From Thermoflexus sp. (lineage in GTDB: Bacteria > Chloroflexota > Anaerolineae > B4-G1 > DUEL01): a DNA stretch of 5,125 nucleotides. The translations under genes were made by a program, and so were the position numbers. The stretch is from NCBI GenBank assembly GCA_028276215.1, contig JAPYWT010000217.1, positions 1-5,125 on the forward strand. The letters run 5' to 3'. The stretch's first letter is position 1. Every line of letters starts with the position of its first letter. This document shows positions 1-5,125 of the stretch, piece by piece. The notes beneath the pieces were generated by a model. It searched no databases. It saw only the letters and a list, made by a program, of their open reading frames with translations, and was not told the DNA's origin.

Positions 1-134
1 CGGTGGATGGCGCGGATGGCGGTGGCGCAGAGGCGGACCAGTTCGCGGGAGCGGCGGAGGGCCTCATCCCGCGCCGCGTCGCGGGCGGAGAGGTCGGCCC
101 GAATCTCCTCGCCGATGGCCTCCAGTCGGTCCAT
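1..134 (-). CDS. Translin-family protein, N-terminal fragment (runs off the window)
   Basis: The 44 complete codons begin MDRLEAIGEEIRADLSARDA and end in SRELVRLCATAIRAIH. This is an amphipathic, charge-rich helix with no signal peptide. The pattern, an acidic helix followed by SREL(I/V)R and AIRAIH, resembles the start of prokaryotic translin-like proteins (the COG2178 group). These are all-helical, probably cytoplasmic and nucleic-acid binding, and some databases mislabel them as haloacid dehalogenases. The start at 134 is chosen because GGAGGA at 145-140 lies 5 nt upstream. An ATG at 139 is in another frame that gives a Pro/Arg/Ser-rich nonsense peptide. The gene follows pyk on the same strand with a 50-bp gap, so co-transcription is plausible. 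The body and catalytic or binding residues lie outside the window, so the family call rests on the first helix alone. Confidence 0.7.
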   Translation of the reverse strand, partial: MDRLEAIGEEIRADLSARDAARDEALRRSRELVRLCATAIRAIH

Positions 135-139
135 CTCAT

Positions 140-145
140 TCCTCC
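140..145 (-). promoter_or_regulatory. Ribosome binding site of the translin-family gene
   Basis: The minus strand reads GGAGGA, followed by 5 nt and ATG at 134. This site decides between two overlapping ATGs (139 and 134) that are in different frames. Confidence 0.75.
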
Positions 146-149
146 GAAC

Positions 150-178
150 GGGCCAGGCCCTTTGAAAGTGCCTGGCAC
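150..178. repeat. Pair of 11-bp palindromes in the pyk-translin gap
   Basis: GGGCCAGGCCC (150-160) and GTGCCTGGCAC (168-178) are each perfect palindromes around one central base. They share the 7-nt core GCCAGGC in opposite orientation, so 152-158 can also pair with 170-176. This gives two mutually exclusive structures: two small hairpins or one hairpin with an 11-nt loop. They fill most of the space between the pyk stop and the next ribosome binding site. No T-tract follows on the minus strand, so a classical terminator is unlikely. GTGCCTGGCAC resembles short palindromic words scattered in many bacterial intergenic regions; whether it is repeated in this genome cannot be seen here. Confidence 0.6.
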
Positions 179-184
179 GTCAGT

Positions 185-1594
185 TTATTCTCCCACCACA
201 TGGACCTGCAGCATGTTGGTGCGGCCCTCGCCGCCGAAGGGGACACCCGCCGTCAGCACCACCCGGTCCCCGTTCCCGACCAGTCCCGTCTGAAGGGCCG
301 CCTGGATCATCCGGGCGACCATCTCATCGGTGGTGGTGAACGGCGCCACCAGCACGGGCGTCACCCCCCAGACCAGTGCCAGCCGCATCAGGGTGCGGGG
401 GTTGGGGGTGGCGGCGATGATGGGCACCGGCGGGCGGTAGCGGGCGACCATCCGGGCCGTCGTGCCGGACATGGTGGCAGTGAGGATGGCCCGGGCGCCG
501 ACCTCGGCGGCAATCTCCACCGTCGCCCGGCTGATGGCCCCGGTGACCGACCCGCTGGGGCATTCCAGTTCGTACAGGAAACGCTCGGGGGGAAGGTGGG
601 CCTCGGCGCTGGCACAGATGCGGGCCATCGTCCGTGCCGCCTCCACCGGGTAGGCCCCGACCGCCGTCTCTCCGGAGAGCATCACCGCGTCGGTGCCGTC
701 CAGGACGGCGTTCGCCACGTCCGACGCCTCGGCGCGGGTGGGCGTGGGGTGCTCTATCATCGTCTGGAGCATCTGGGTGGCGGTGATGACGGGCTTGCCG
801 GCCTGGTTGCAGGCCCGGATGATCCGTTTCTGGTGGAACGGCACCTCTTCGGCGGGGGTTTCCACCCCCAGGTCGCCGCGGGCCACCATCACCGCGTCGG
901 CGACCTCCAGGATGGCGTCAAACGCCTCCACCGCCTCCGCTTTCTCTATTTTGACGACAATGGGCAGGTCGCCCGCGCCCCACTCCGTCAGCAGTCCCCG
1001 CAGGTCCCGCACGTCCTGCGCGGAACGGACGAAGGAGAGGGCAATCAGGTCCACGCCCTGATCCACCGCGAAGCGGGCGTCCCGGCGGTCCTTCTCCGTC
1101 AGCGCGGAGATGCGGAGCGCTGCACCGGGGAGGTTCAGGCCCTTGTGGGAGGTCAGCCGCCCGCCGACGACGACCCGGCAGCGGGCCGTTTCGCCGTCGG
1201 CCCGGACGACCCGCAGTTCCAGTTGGCCGTCGTCCAGGAGGACCCGCTGGCCCTCCCGCAGGTCGGCCAGGACCTCCGGATGGGGCACGGGCAGGCGGCC
1301 CGGCGCGAAGGGGGCGGGGGAGAGGACAACCTCCTCGCCCGCCGTCAGGACGACACCGTCGGCGGGCAGTTCCCCCAGCCGCAGTTTGGGCCCCTGCAGG
1401 TCGGCCATCAGTGCCAGGAGACGGCCCTCCTCCCGGGCCACCCGCCGCGCGGTGGCGATGGTACGGGCGTGGGTCTCCAGGTCGCCGTGGGAGAAGTTGA
1501 TGCGGGCAACGTTCATTCCGGCCTGCAGGAGGCCCCGGATGACCTCCGGGTCCTGCGAGGCCGGCCCCAGGGTGCAGACCATTTTGGTGCGCAT
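185..1594 (-). CDS. pyk: Pyruvate kinase, predicted K+-independent type
   Basis: This cytoplasmic enzyme transfers phosphate from phosphoenolpyruvate to ADP, giving pyruvate and ATP, the last step of glycolysis. The 469 residues match the normal length of about 470 for enzymes without a C-terminal PEP-utiliser extension. The A domain (about 1-70 and 166-340) has CTLGPAS at 7-13, RINFSHG at 31-37, the catalytic-lysine motif KIEKAEAV at 215-222, ARGDLGVE at 238-245 (metal ligands E217 and D241) and TATQML at 271-276. The B domain lies near 72-165. The C domain (about 345-469) contains SGTTARMVARYRPP and ends in the usual MLQVHVVGE. DLQGPKLRLG at 65-74 carries Leu, Gln, Lys and Leu where K+-dependent enzymes have Thr, Lys, Glu and Thr. 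A GAGGA at 1605-1601, 6 nt upstream, supports the start. The gene follows the lipoprotein gene by 107 bp and precedes the translin gene by 50 bp. Confidence 0.97.
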   Translation of the reverse strand: MRTKMVCTLGPASQDPEVIRGLLQAGMNVARINFSHGDLETHARTIATARRVAREEGRLLALMADLQGPKLRLGELPADGVVLTAGEEVVLSPAPFAPGRLPVPHPEVLADLREGQRVLLDDGQLELRVVRADGETARCRVVVGGRLTSHKGLNLPGAALRISALTEKDRRDARFAVDQGVDLIALSFVRSAQDVRDLRGLLTEWGAGDLPIVVKIEKAEAVEAFDAILEVADAVMVARGDLGVETPAEEVPFHQKRIIRACNQAGKPVITATQMLQTMIEHPTPTRAEASDVANAVLDGTDAVMLSGETAVGAYPVEAARTMARICASAEAHLPPERFLYELECPSGSVTGAISRATVEIAAEVGARAILTATMSGTTARMVARYRPPVPIIAATPNPRTLMRLALVWGVTPVLVAPFTTTDEMVARMIQAALQTGLVGNGDRVVLTAGVPFGGEGRTNMLQVHVVGE

Positions 1595-1605
1595 GCTGAA
1601 TCCTC

Positions 1606-1664
1606 GGGCCGATTGAAATCGCCCTCTTTGGGCGCTTCGCGCCCCATGTCGGCCTGTGCCGACA
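1606..1664 (-). promoter_or_regulatory. Cluster of hairpins in the pyk leader
   Basis: Three inverted repeats stand in a row upstream of pyk. The first is TGTCGGC/GCCGACA (1647-1653 with 1658-1664, 4-nt loop). The second is GGGCGC/GCGCCC (1630-1635 with 1639-1644, TTC loop). The third, less perfect, is CGAT/ATCG extended by GGG/CCC (1606-1624, one bulged base), and it ends directly against the pyk Shine-Dalgarno. CGCCC at 1620-1624 could alternatively pair with GGGCG at 1630-1634, which would compete with the second and third hairpins. No T-tract follows on the minus strand. The cluster could be a leader affecting pyk expression, a processing or 3'-end structure for the lipoprotein mRNA, or inert palindromes. 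The pairing is visible; the function is not. Confidence 0.4.
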
Positions 1665-1670
1665 CCTATC

Positions 1671-1698
1671 CCTTCGTGTTCCTTCGTGTCCTTCGTGG
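1671..1698 (-). repeat. CGAAGG short tandem tract after the lipoprotein stop
   Basis: On the minus strand, three copies of a word of the form ACGAAGGAC follow one another with a period of 9 then 10 bp, starting 3 nt after the lipoprotein TAA. Short CGAAGG-type tracts of this kind recur in intergenic DNA of several bacterial phyla and often give spurious small protein predictions. No function is known to me. Confidence 0.7.
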
Positions 1699-1701
1699 TT
1701 T

Positions 1702-3288
1702 TTACTTCTTGTTCAGGCTCAGGGTGTACGGGCCGGGGTCGCCCAGGGACCGGCCGACGATGCGGTAGACGCCGGTCTGGGGGAGCGCGTAGTCGGCGAT
1801 GAGGGCCGCGTAGTTCCCACCGCTATCGTCATCGGCGATCAGCATCGTGCCGTCCGGTCCGTAGAGTTCCAGATACGTGTCCATCCCGCCCGCGCCGACC
1901 ATAGAGATGGTCACCTTGTCCCCCTCCGTGCCCTCAAAGGTCCAGTAGCCGTACGGGAAATCCGCCGTGAGCGTGCCGGAGAGGGTCTTGCCGTAGGCGA
2001 TGGACTGAACGGTGAGCGTCACCTGCTCCAGGCTCAGCGTGTAGGGGCCGGACTCCCCCGAGTAGGACTGGGCGACGATGCGGTAGGTGCCGGTCCGGGG
2101 GAGCATGTAGCCCGCAATCAGGGCGAAACTCCCCTCGCCGCTCTCGTCATCGCTGACCAGAAGGGTATCTTCGGGACCGAAGAGTTCCAGGGAAGTATCG
2201 GCCAGTTCCCCGGACCCGACCATAGAGATGCGGACACCGTCTCCGGCCTGGCCCTCAAAGGTCCAGTTTTCCCGCTCGCCCTGGGCCAGGTTGCTCTCCA
2301 CGGTCTTGCCGTAGGAGATGGTGCCGCCGCCGGGCGGTTCGCTGGTCCGGAGGGCAATTTCGTACTCGCCGTAGCCCTCGTAGGCGGAGACGCGGAGGGT
2401 GTAGCAGCCGGACCCGGTCAGGTGCAGGCCGAAGATGCGGGGGTTGAACTCGCCGCCGCTGTCGTCATCCGAGGCGATGGAGTCCCCGGCCGGGTTCAGG
2501 ACTTCCAGGAAGGGGTCCCAATCCCCCCGCGCGGCCACGTCAATGGTCACGTACTCATCGCCCGGGGAGCAGTACGTCCACTCGTCCACGCCGCCGATGT
2601 TCAGCGCGGCCTCTGCAGGGACGTCCCGCTGAAGATTCCCGCGCTTCTCCGGCGTTGCCTCGTGGGGGGCGTAGAAGACGGCGCTGGCCAGGACGGCATC
2701 CACCTGCGGCCAGACCGCCTCCCACTGGTCCGCCGGGGATGCGGCCAACATCAGGGCGACGATTTCTTCGTCCGCGTAGGCGGCCAGATACCCTTTCAGG
2801 GAGACACCCATCTCCGTCCATCCCAGGGGGACGCCGACACCCTCCTGGCGGGCGAAGCGGCGAGTCTCCACCTCTCCGACCTCGGCGTCCTGCTGGGAGC
2901 GGAAGCCCTCCAGGGTGCTTTCCAGCAGGGCGGCAGCCGTCTGCTCTTCTTTCGGGGTTGTGGCGAAGACCTCCTCCGGGCGGCCGGAGAGCACAATCAT
3001 CAGCGCGCCGGAGGTCCAGTCCATCGTGTCGGCGACGTCCTGAGAGGGGGAGAGGATGATGGCACCCTGCCGGAGGGCAGCGACCCACCCGGCGGGGTAG
3101 GCCAGGTCGTAGCCGCCGACGGGGTATTCCAGAGGGGTCATCCCCGGTACCAGCGCCGTCGGTGTGGGAGGGGGAGTGGGAGTGATCTCAGGTGTTGGGG
3201 AGAGGAAGGGCGCGGTCAGGTTACAGCCCAATCCGGCGGCCAGCAACAGGGCCACAAATCCGCATATCCAGAGATTCGGTCGTTTCAT
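1702..3288 (-). CDS. Secreted lipoprotein with an N-terminal domain and three PPC domains
   Basis: The 528-residue protein starts with a signal peptide (charged MKRP, hydrophobic core to about residue 18) and GLGC at 19-22. This fits a relaxed lipobox, with Gly rather than Leu at -3, so Cys22 is the likely lipidated residue and the protein is probably anchored outside the membrane. A Thr/Pro-rich linker (31-48) leads to a globular domain (about 51-206, beginning LEYPVGGYDLAYPAGW) that I do not recognise with confidence; its start resembles PsbP-like domains. Three beta-sandwich PPC-type domains follow (about 225-314, 326-421 and 432-526), each with an acidic strand-loop: DPFLEV...SDDDSGG, DTSLELFGPEDT...SDDESG and DTYLELYGPDGT...ADDDSGG. 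PPC domains usually accompany secreted peptidases, but no peptidase domain is present, so a binding or surface role is inferred. AAGGGAG at 3299-3293 supports the start. Its position between eno and pyk has no obvious functional explanation. Confidence 0.9.
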   Translation of the reverse strand: MKRPNLWICGFVALLLAAGLGCNLTAPFLSPTPEITPTPPPTPTALVPGMTPLEYPVGGYDLAYPAGWVAALRQGAIILSPSQDVADTMDWTSGALMIVLSGRPEEVFATTPKEEQTAAALLESTLEGFRSQQDAEVGEVETRRFARQEGVGVPLGWTEMGVSLKGYLAAYADEEIVALMLAASPADQWEAVWPQVDAVLASAVFYAPHEATPEKRGNLQRDVPAEAALNIGGVDEWTYCSPGDEYVTIDVAARGDWDPFLEVLNPAGDSIASDDDSGGEFNPRIFGLHLTGSGCYTLRVSAYEGYGEYEIALRTSEPPGGGTISYGKTVESNLAQGERENWTFEGQAGDGVRISMVGSGELADTSLELFGPEDTLLVSDDESGEGSFALIAGYMLPRTGTYRIVAQSYSGESGPYTLSLEQVTLTVQSIAYGKTLSGTLTADFPYGYWTFEGTEGDKVTISMVGAGGMDTYLELYGPDGTMLIADDDSGGNYAALIADYALPQTGVYRIVGRSLGDPGPYTLSLNKK

Positions 3289-3309
3289 GGGACTCCCTTC
3301 GTAGTCTGG

Positions 3310-3404
3310 AGGGCGTGCCGGGCACGCCCTGGAATGGAGCGCAGGCCACCCGGCCTGTGCGCAGGCTGAGGGCCTGCGCCACGCAGGCTGACAGCCTGCG
3401 CCAC
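3310..3404. repeat. Array of four GC-rich hairpins upstream of the lipoprotein
   Basis: There are four inverted repeats in succession: AGGGCGTGCC/GGCACGCCCT (3310-3330), CAGGCC/GGCCTG (3342-3357), GCGCAGGC/GCCTGCGC (3359-3379) and CGCAGGCT/AGCCTGCG (3382-3400). The last two belong to 22-bp direct repeats (3361-3382 and 3383-3404) that match at 20 of 22 positions. The differences sit in the loop and its closing pair. The array has the character of REP-type palindromic sequences. It ends 11 nt upstream of the lipoprotein ribosome binding site, so if transcription starts above it the leader mRNA would be strongly folded. Confidence 0.8.
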
Positions 3405-3462
3405 GATCAGTTCCGCTGGCCCCGGATGGCGACGATGCGGGGATTTCCGGCAGTCAACAATG

Positions 3463-3572
3463 ACTTCACTGCAAAAACTCACCGCAGAGACGCCGAGAGC
3501 GCAGAGTTCTACATTAGCATAATCTCTGCGTACTCTGCGTCTCGGCGGTGAAATGACCTTTTTGCAGGAGAC
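3463..3572. mobile_element. MITE-like inverted-repeat element between 9-bp direct repeats
   Basis: Outer arms CTGCAAAAA (3469-3477) and TTTTTGCAG (3559-3567) are perfect inverted repeats. Inside them, 28-nt arms at 3479-3506 and 3524-3551 pair at 24 of 28 positions around a 17-nt AT-rich loop. Each 28-nt arm is built of CGCAGAG or CGCCGAG words at 8-9 bp spacing. The whole is bracketed by the 9-bp direct repeat TCAACAATG at 3454-3462 and 3573-3581, which looks like a target-site duplication, although the arms begin 5-6 bp inside it. No transposase is encoded, so any movement would need an enzyme supplied elsewhere. The inverted repeat is certain; mobility is inferred. Confidence 0.55.
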
Positions 3573-3592
3573 TCAACAATGGTCGTTGAAGG

Positions 3593-3637
3593 CCGACCAC
3601 TGGCCGCAGGCCCAAAGAGGCCAACTTCAGTTGGCGC
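3593..3637 (+). repeat. 45-nt palindromic repeat, copy A (downstream of eno)
   Basis: This stretch matches the reverse complement of 5081-5125 at 35 of 45 positions without gaps, including TGGCCGCAGGCCCA and ACTTCAG. It contains CCAACTTCAGTTGG (3621-3634), a hairpin whose stem differs from that of copy B by two paired changes. The copy ends 9 nt from the enolase stop codon. The match stops sharply at 3637, so this looks like a true repeat boundary. Confidence 0.8.
3620..3635 (-). terminator. Possible enolase terminator or 3'-end hairpin
   Basis: On the minus strand a GCCAAC/GTTGGC stem with a TGAA loop begins 11 nt after the enolase stop. It is followed by CTCTTTGG, a poor T-tract. The position is right for a terminator, but the tail is weak and the hairpin belongs to a repeat family, so it may only stabilise the mRNA end or allow partial termination. 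Confidence 0.35.
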
Positions 3638-3646
3638 AACCGCGCC

Positions 3647-4942
3647 TCACCGCCAGCGCGGGACGTGGGCGAACGCCCCCATCCCGGCGTAGCGGGCCTG
3701 GTCGCCCAGTTCCTCCTCAATCCGGAGCAACTGGTTGTACTTGGCGACCCGTTCGGAGCGGCAGGGCGCGCCGGTCTTGATCTGGCCGACGTTCAGCGCC
3801 ACGGCCAGGTCGGCGATGGTGGCGTCTTCGGTCTCGCCGGAGCGGTGGGAGACGACCACGCCCCAGCCGGCCCGCTGGGCCATCTGGACGGCAGCGATGG
3901 TCTCGGTGAGGGTGCCAATCTGGTTGACCTTGCAGAGCAGGGCCGTGCAGGACCGCTCCCGGATGGCCCGCCGGATGCGCTCCACGTTGGTCACCAGCAG
4001 GTCATCGCCGACAATCTGGATGCGGTCGCCCAGGCGCTGCGTCATCAGCGCCCAACTCTCCCAGTCGTCCTCCGCCAGGCCGTCCTCAATGCCGATAATG
4101 GGGTACTTCTCCACCCATGCGGCGTAGAAGTCCACCATCTCGGCGCCGGTGAGGGTCCGGCCCTCTTTCTTCAGGACGTAGCGGCCGTCCTCGTAGAACT
4201 CGCTGGCGGCGGGGTCCAGGGCGATGAAAATCTGCTCGCCGGGCCGGTATCCGGCCTTCCCGATGGCCTCCAGGATGACCTCTATGGCCTCCTCGTTGGT
4301 CTTCAGGCTGGGAGCAAACCCGCCCTCGTCGCCGACGCCGGTGGAGTAGCCGCGCTTTTTGAGGACGGCCTTGAGGGCATGGTAGACCTCGCTCCCCCAC
4401 CGCAGCGCCTCGGCGAACGTCGGCGCGCCGACAGGGGCAATCATGAACTCCTGCAGGTCGGGGCCATCCACCGCGTGCTTGCCGCCGTTGAGGATGTTCA
4501 TTAGCGGCACCGGGAGGACGTGGGCGTAGACGCCGCCGATGTAGCGGTAGAGGGGCATACGCAGGGCGTTGGCGGCCGCGTGGGCCACCGCCAGCGAGAC
4601 GCCCAGGATGGCATTGGCGCCCAGCCGCTCCTTGTTGGGGGTGCCGTCCAGTTCCAGCAGGTACGCGTCAATGCCCAACTGGTCGGTGGCATCCCAGCCG
4701 AAGAGTTCGTCGGCGATCAGTTCATTGACGTTCTGGACGGCTTTGAGGACTCCCTTGCCGCCGTACCGCTCGGGGTCCTCGTCCCGCAGTTCCAGCGCCT
4801 CGTGGGCACCGGTGGAGGCTCCGGAGGGGACGGCGGCCCGCCCCCAGGAACCGTCCGCCAGCGCCACTTCCACCTCAATCGTGGGATTCCCCCGGGAATC
4901 CAGAATCTCCCGGGCGATGATTTCATCAATGGTCGTATCCAT
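3647..4942 (-). CDS. eno: Enolase (phosphopyruvate hydratase)
   Basis: This cytoplasmic, Mg2+-dependent enzyme interconverts 2-phosphoglycerate and phosphoenolpyruvate in glycolysis and gluconeogenesis. The chosen start gives 431 residues, close to the usual 430. The N-terminal domain has AREILDSRGNPT at 10-21 and the mobile loop SGAST at 40-44. The barrel has GGKHA at 153-157, QEFMIAP at 164-170, GDEGGFAP at 204-211 (general acid E206), Mg ligands D243 (LDPAASEF), E286 (IEDGL) and D313 (GDDLLVTN), the base K338 (CKVNQIGTLTET), SHRSGETED at 365-373 and K389 (IKTGAPCRSER). All key residues are present. An in-frame ATG at 4966 would add MPVKGDVT, but AAAGGAG with an 8-nt spacer before 4942 and the usual family N-terminus favour 4942. 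A short extra tail, AHVPRWR, ends the protein. It is first in this gene row and supplies the substrate of the pyruvate kinase encoded further on. Confidence 0.97.
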   Translation of the reverse strand: MDTTIDEIIAREILDSRGNPTIEVEVALADGSWGRAAVPSGASTGAHEALELRDEDPERYGGKGVLKAVQNVNELIADELFGWDATDQLGIDAYLLELDGTPNKERLGANAILGVSLAVAHAAANALRMPLYRYIGGVYAHVLPVPLMNILNGGKHAVDGPDLQEFMIAPVGAPTFAEALRWGSEVYHALKAVLKKRGYSTGVGDEGGFAPSLKTNEEAIEVILEAIGKAGYRPGEQIFIALDPAASEFYEDGRYVLKKEGRTLTGAEMVDFYAAWVEKYPIIGIEDGLAEDDWESWALMTQRLGDRIQIVGDDLLVTNVERIRRAIRERSCTALLCKVNQIGTLTETIAAVQMAQRAGWGVVVSHRSGETEDATIADLAVALNVGQIKTGAPCRSERVAKYNQLLRIEEELGDQARYAGMGAFAHVPRWR

Positions 4943-4950
4943 GGTGACAT

Positions 4951-4957
4951 CTCCTTT
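4951..4957 (-). promoter_or_regulatory. Enolase ribosome binding site that decides the start
   Basis: The minus strand reads AAAGGAG, then 8 nt, then ATG at 4942. It lies inside the in-frame extension that would begin at 4966, which argues that 4942 is the main start. The upstream ATG has its own weaker AAGGGA-type site about 5-8 nt before it. Confidence 0.75.
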
Positions 4958-4988
4958 CACAGGCATAGGGACTTCCCTTGTTGTAACT

Positions 4989-5028
4989 CCCCCAGCGGCT
5001 TCGCCGCTACCGCCAGAGGCGGCGGGGG
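4989..5028 (-). promoter_or_regulatory. Possible three-way junction in the eno leader
   Basis: An outer stem CCCCC/GGGGG (4989-4993 with 5024-5028) encloses two hairpins: AGCGGC/GCCGCT with a TTC loop (4994-5008) and CCGCC/GGCGG with an AGA loop (5010-5022). The structure would sit about 47-86 nt upstream of the enolase start codon. It could be a leader structure or one of the C/G-rich palindromic repeats common in such genomes. I recognise no known riboswitch in it. Confidence 0.45.
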
Positions 5029-5040
5029 TGGGGTGAGGAA

Positions 5041-5125
<85 letters not shown>

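Larger units (their letters stand above)
3289..3646. other. Non-coding spacer between enolase and the lipoprotein gene
   Basis: This 358-bp gap is occupied mostly by repeats: a hairpin array (3310-3404), a MITE-like element (3463-3572) and a 45-nt palindromic repeat (3593-3637). The remaining stretch (3405-3453) shows no clear structure. Open frames here encode low-complexity peptides typical of translated intergenic repeats, so I call no gene. A TTGACT on the minus strand (3458-3453) could be a -35 box, but no good -10 follows at the proper distance, so the lipoprotein promoter is not identified. Confidence 0.75.

Noticed and set aside
1606..1664. Intrinsic terminator after the lipoprotein gene
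   Set aside because: The hairpins are good, but the minus-strand sequence after them is AAAGAGGGCG with no T-tract.
200..1768. Long plus-strand open frame opposite pyruvate kinase
   Set aside because: It is antisense to an unmistakable pyk, and its translation is rich in Gly, Arg, His and Gln with no domain character, as expected from a high-GC shadow frame.
2422..3369. Plus-strand open frame opposite the lipoprotein gene
   Set aside because: It is a shadow of the PPC lipoprotein frame; no recognisable motif and no convincing ribosome binding site.
3361..3404. CRISPR-like direct repeats
   Set aside because: The two 22-bp units are directly adjacent with no spacers and are themselves palindromes, and no cas gene is present.
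3512..3520. Minus-strand TATGCTAAT in the MITE loop as an extended -10 promoter
   Set aside because: No -35-like hexamer lies at a proper distance upstream, so an outward promoter cannot be supported.
1623..3620. Shared 11-nt word GCCCAAAGAGG (minus 1633-1623 and plus 3610-3620)
   Set aside because: An 11-nt match between two points in 5 kb of biased DNA is expected by chance, and the flanks do not align.
3285..3720. Small open frames in the eno-lipoprotein spacer (3285-3482 and 3514-3720 minus, 3192-3551 plus)
   Set aside because: Their peptides are translations of intergenic repeats (for example FTAETQSTQR and TAKTHRRDAESAE), a known source of spurious hypothetical proteins.

Overview
The window is GC-rich bacterial DNA in which every convincing gene lies on the minus strand. 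Read in the direction of transcription (high to low coordinates), the order is enolase (eno, 4942-3647), a three-PPC-domain lipoprotein (3288-1702), pyruvate kinase (pyk, 1594-185) and the first 44 codons of a translin-family protein (134-1, cut by the window edge). Long plus-strand open frames opposite these genes are shadows of high-GC coding DNA; I see no real plus-strand gene.

No rRNA or other taxonomic marker is present. A signal peptide with a Thr/Pro-rich linker and acidic PPC repeats, a Lys-type (predicted K+-independent) pyruvate kinase, a translin-like gene, and intergenic DNA packed with short palindromes together suggest a Chloroflexota (Anaerolineae-like) bacterium. That is an inference, held with moderate confidence.

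Enolase and pyruvate kinase catalyse consecutive reactions at the end of glycolysis (2-phosphoglycerate to phosphoenolpyruvate to pyruvate). They are separated by an apparently unrelated surface lipoprotein. The gene spacings are 358 bp (eno to lipoprotein), 107 bp (lipoprotein to pyk) and 50 bp (pyk to translin gene). The last two gaps allow a lipoprotein-pyk-translin transcript; eno probably has its own promoter. No convincing sigma-70 promoter or strong U-tract terminator was found.

The most unusual content is between the genes. (i) Eno is flanked by two inverted copies of a 45-nt repeat (3593-3637 and 5081-5125), and two of the differences between the copies are compensatory changes in a hairpin stem. 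(ii) A 110-bp MITE-like inverted-repeat element (3463-3572) lies between 9-bp direct repeats. (iii) An array of four GC-rich hairpins (3310-3404) precedes the lipoprotein. (iv) The eno leader holds a possible three-way junction (4989-5028) and a long stem-loop (5041-5082). (v) A 9-10 bp-period CGAAGG tandem tract follows the lipoprotein stop. (vi) Paired 11-bp palindromes sit between pyk and the translin gene. I found no defence system, CRISPR array, integrase, tRNA or rRNA.
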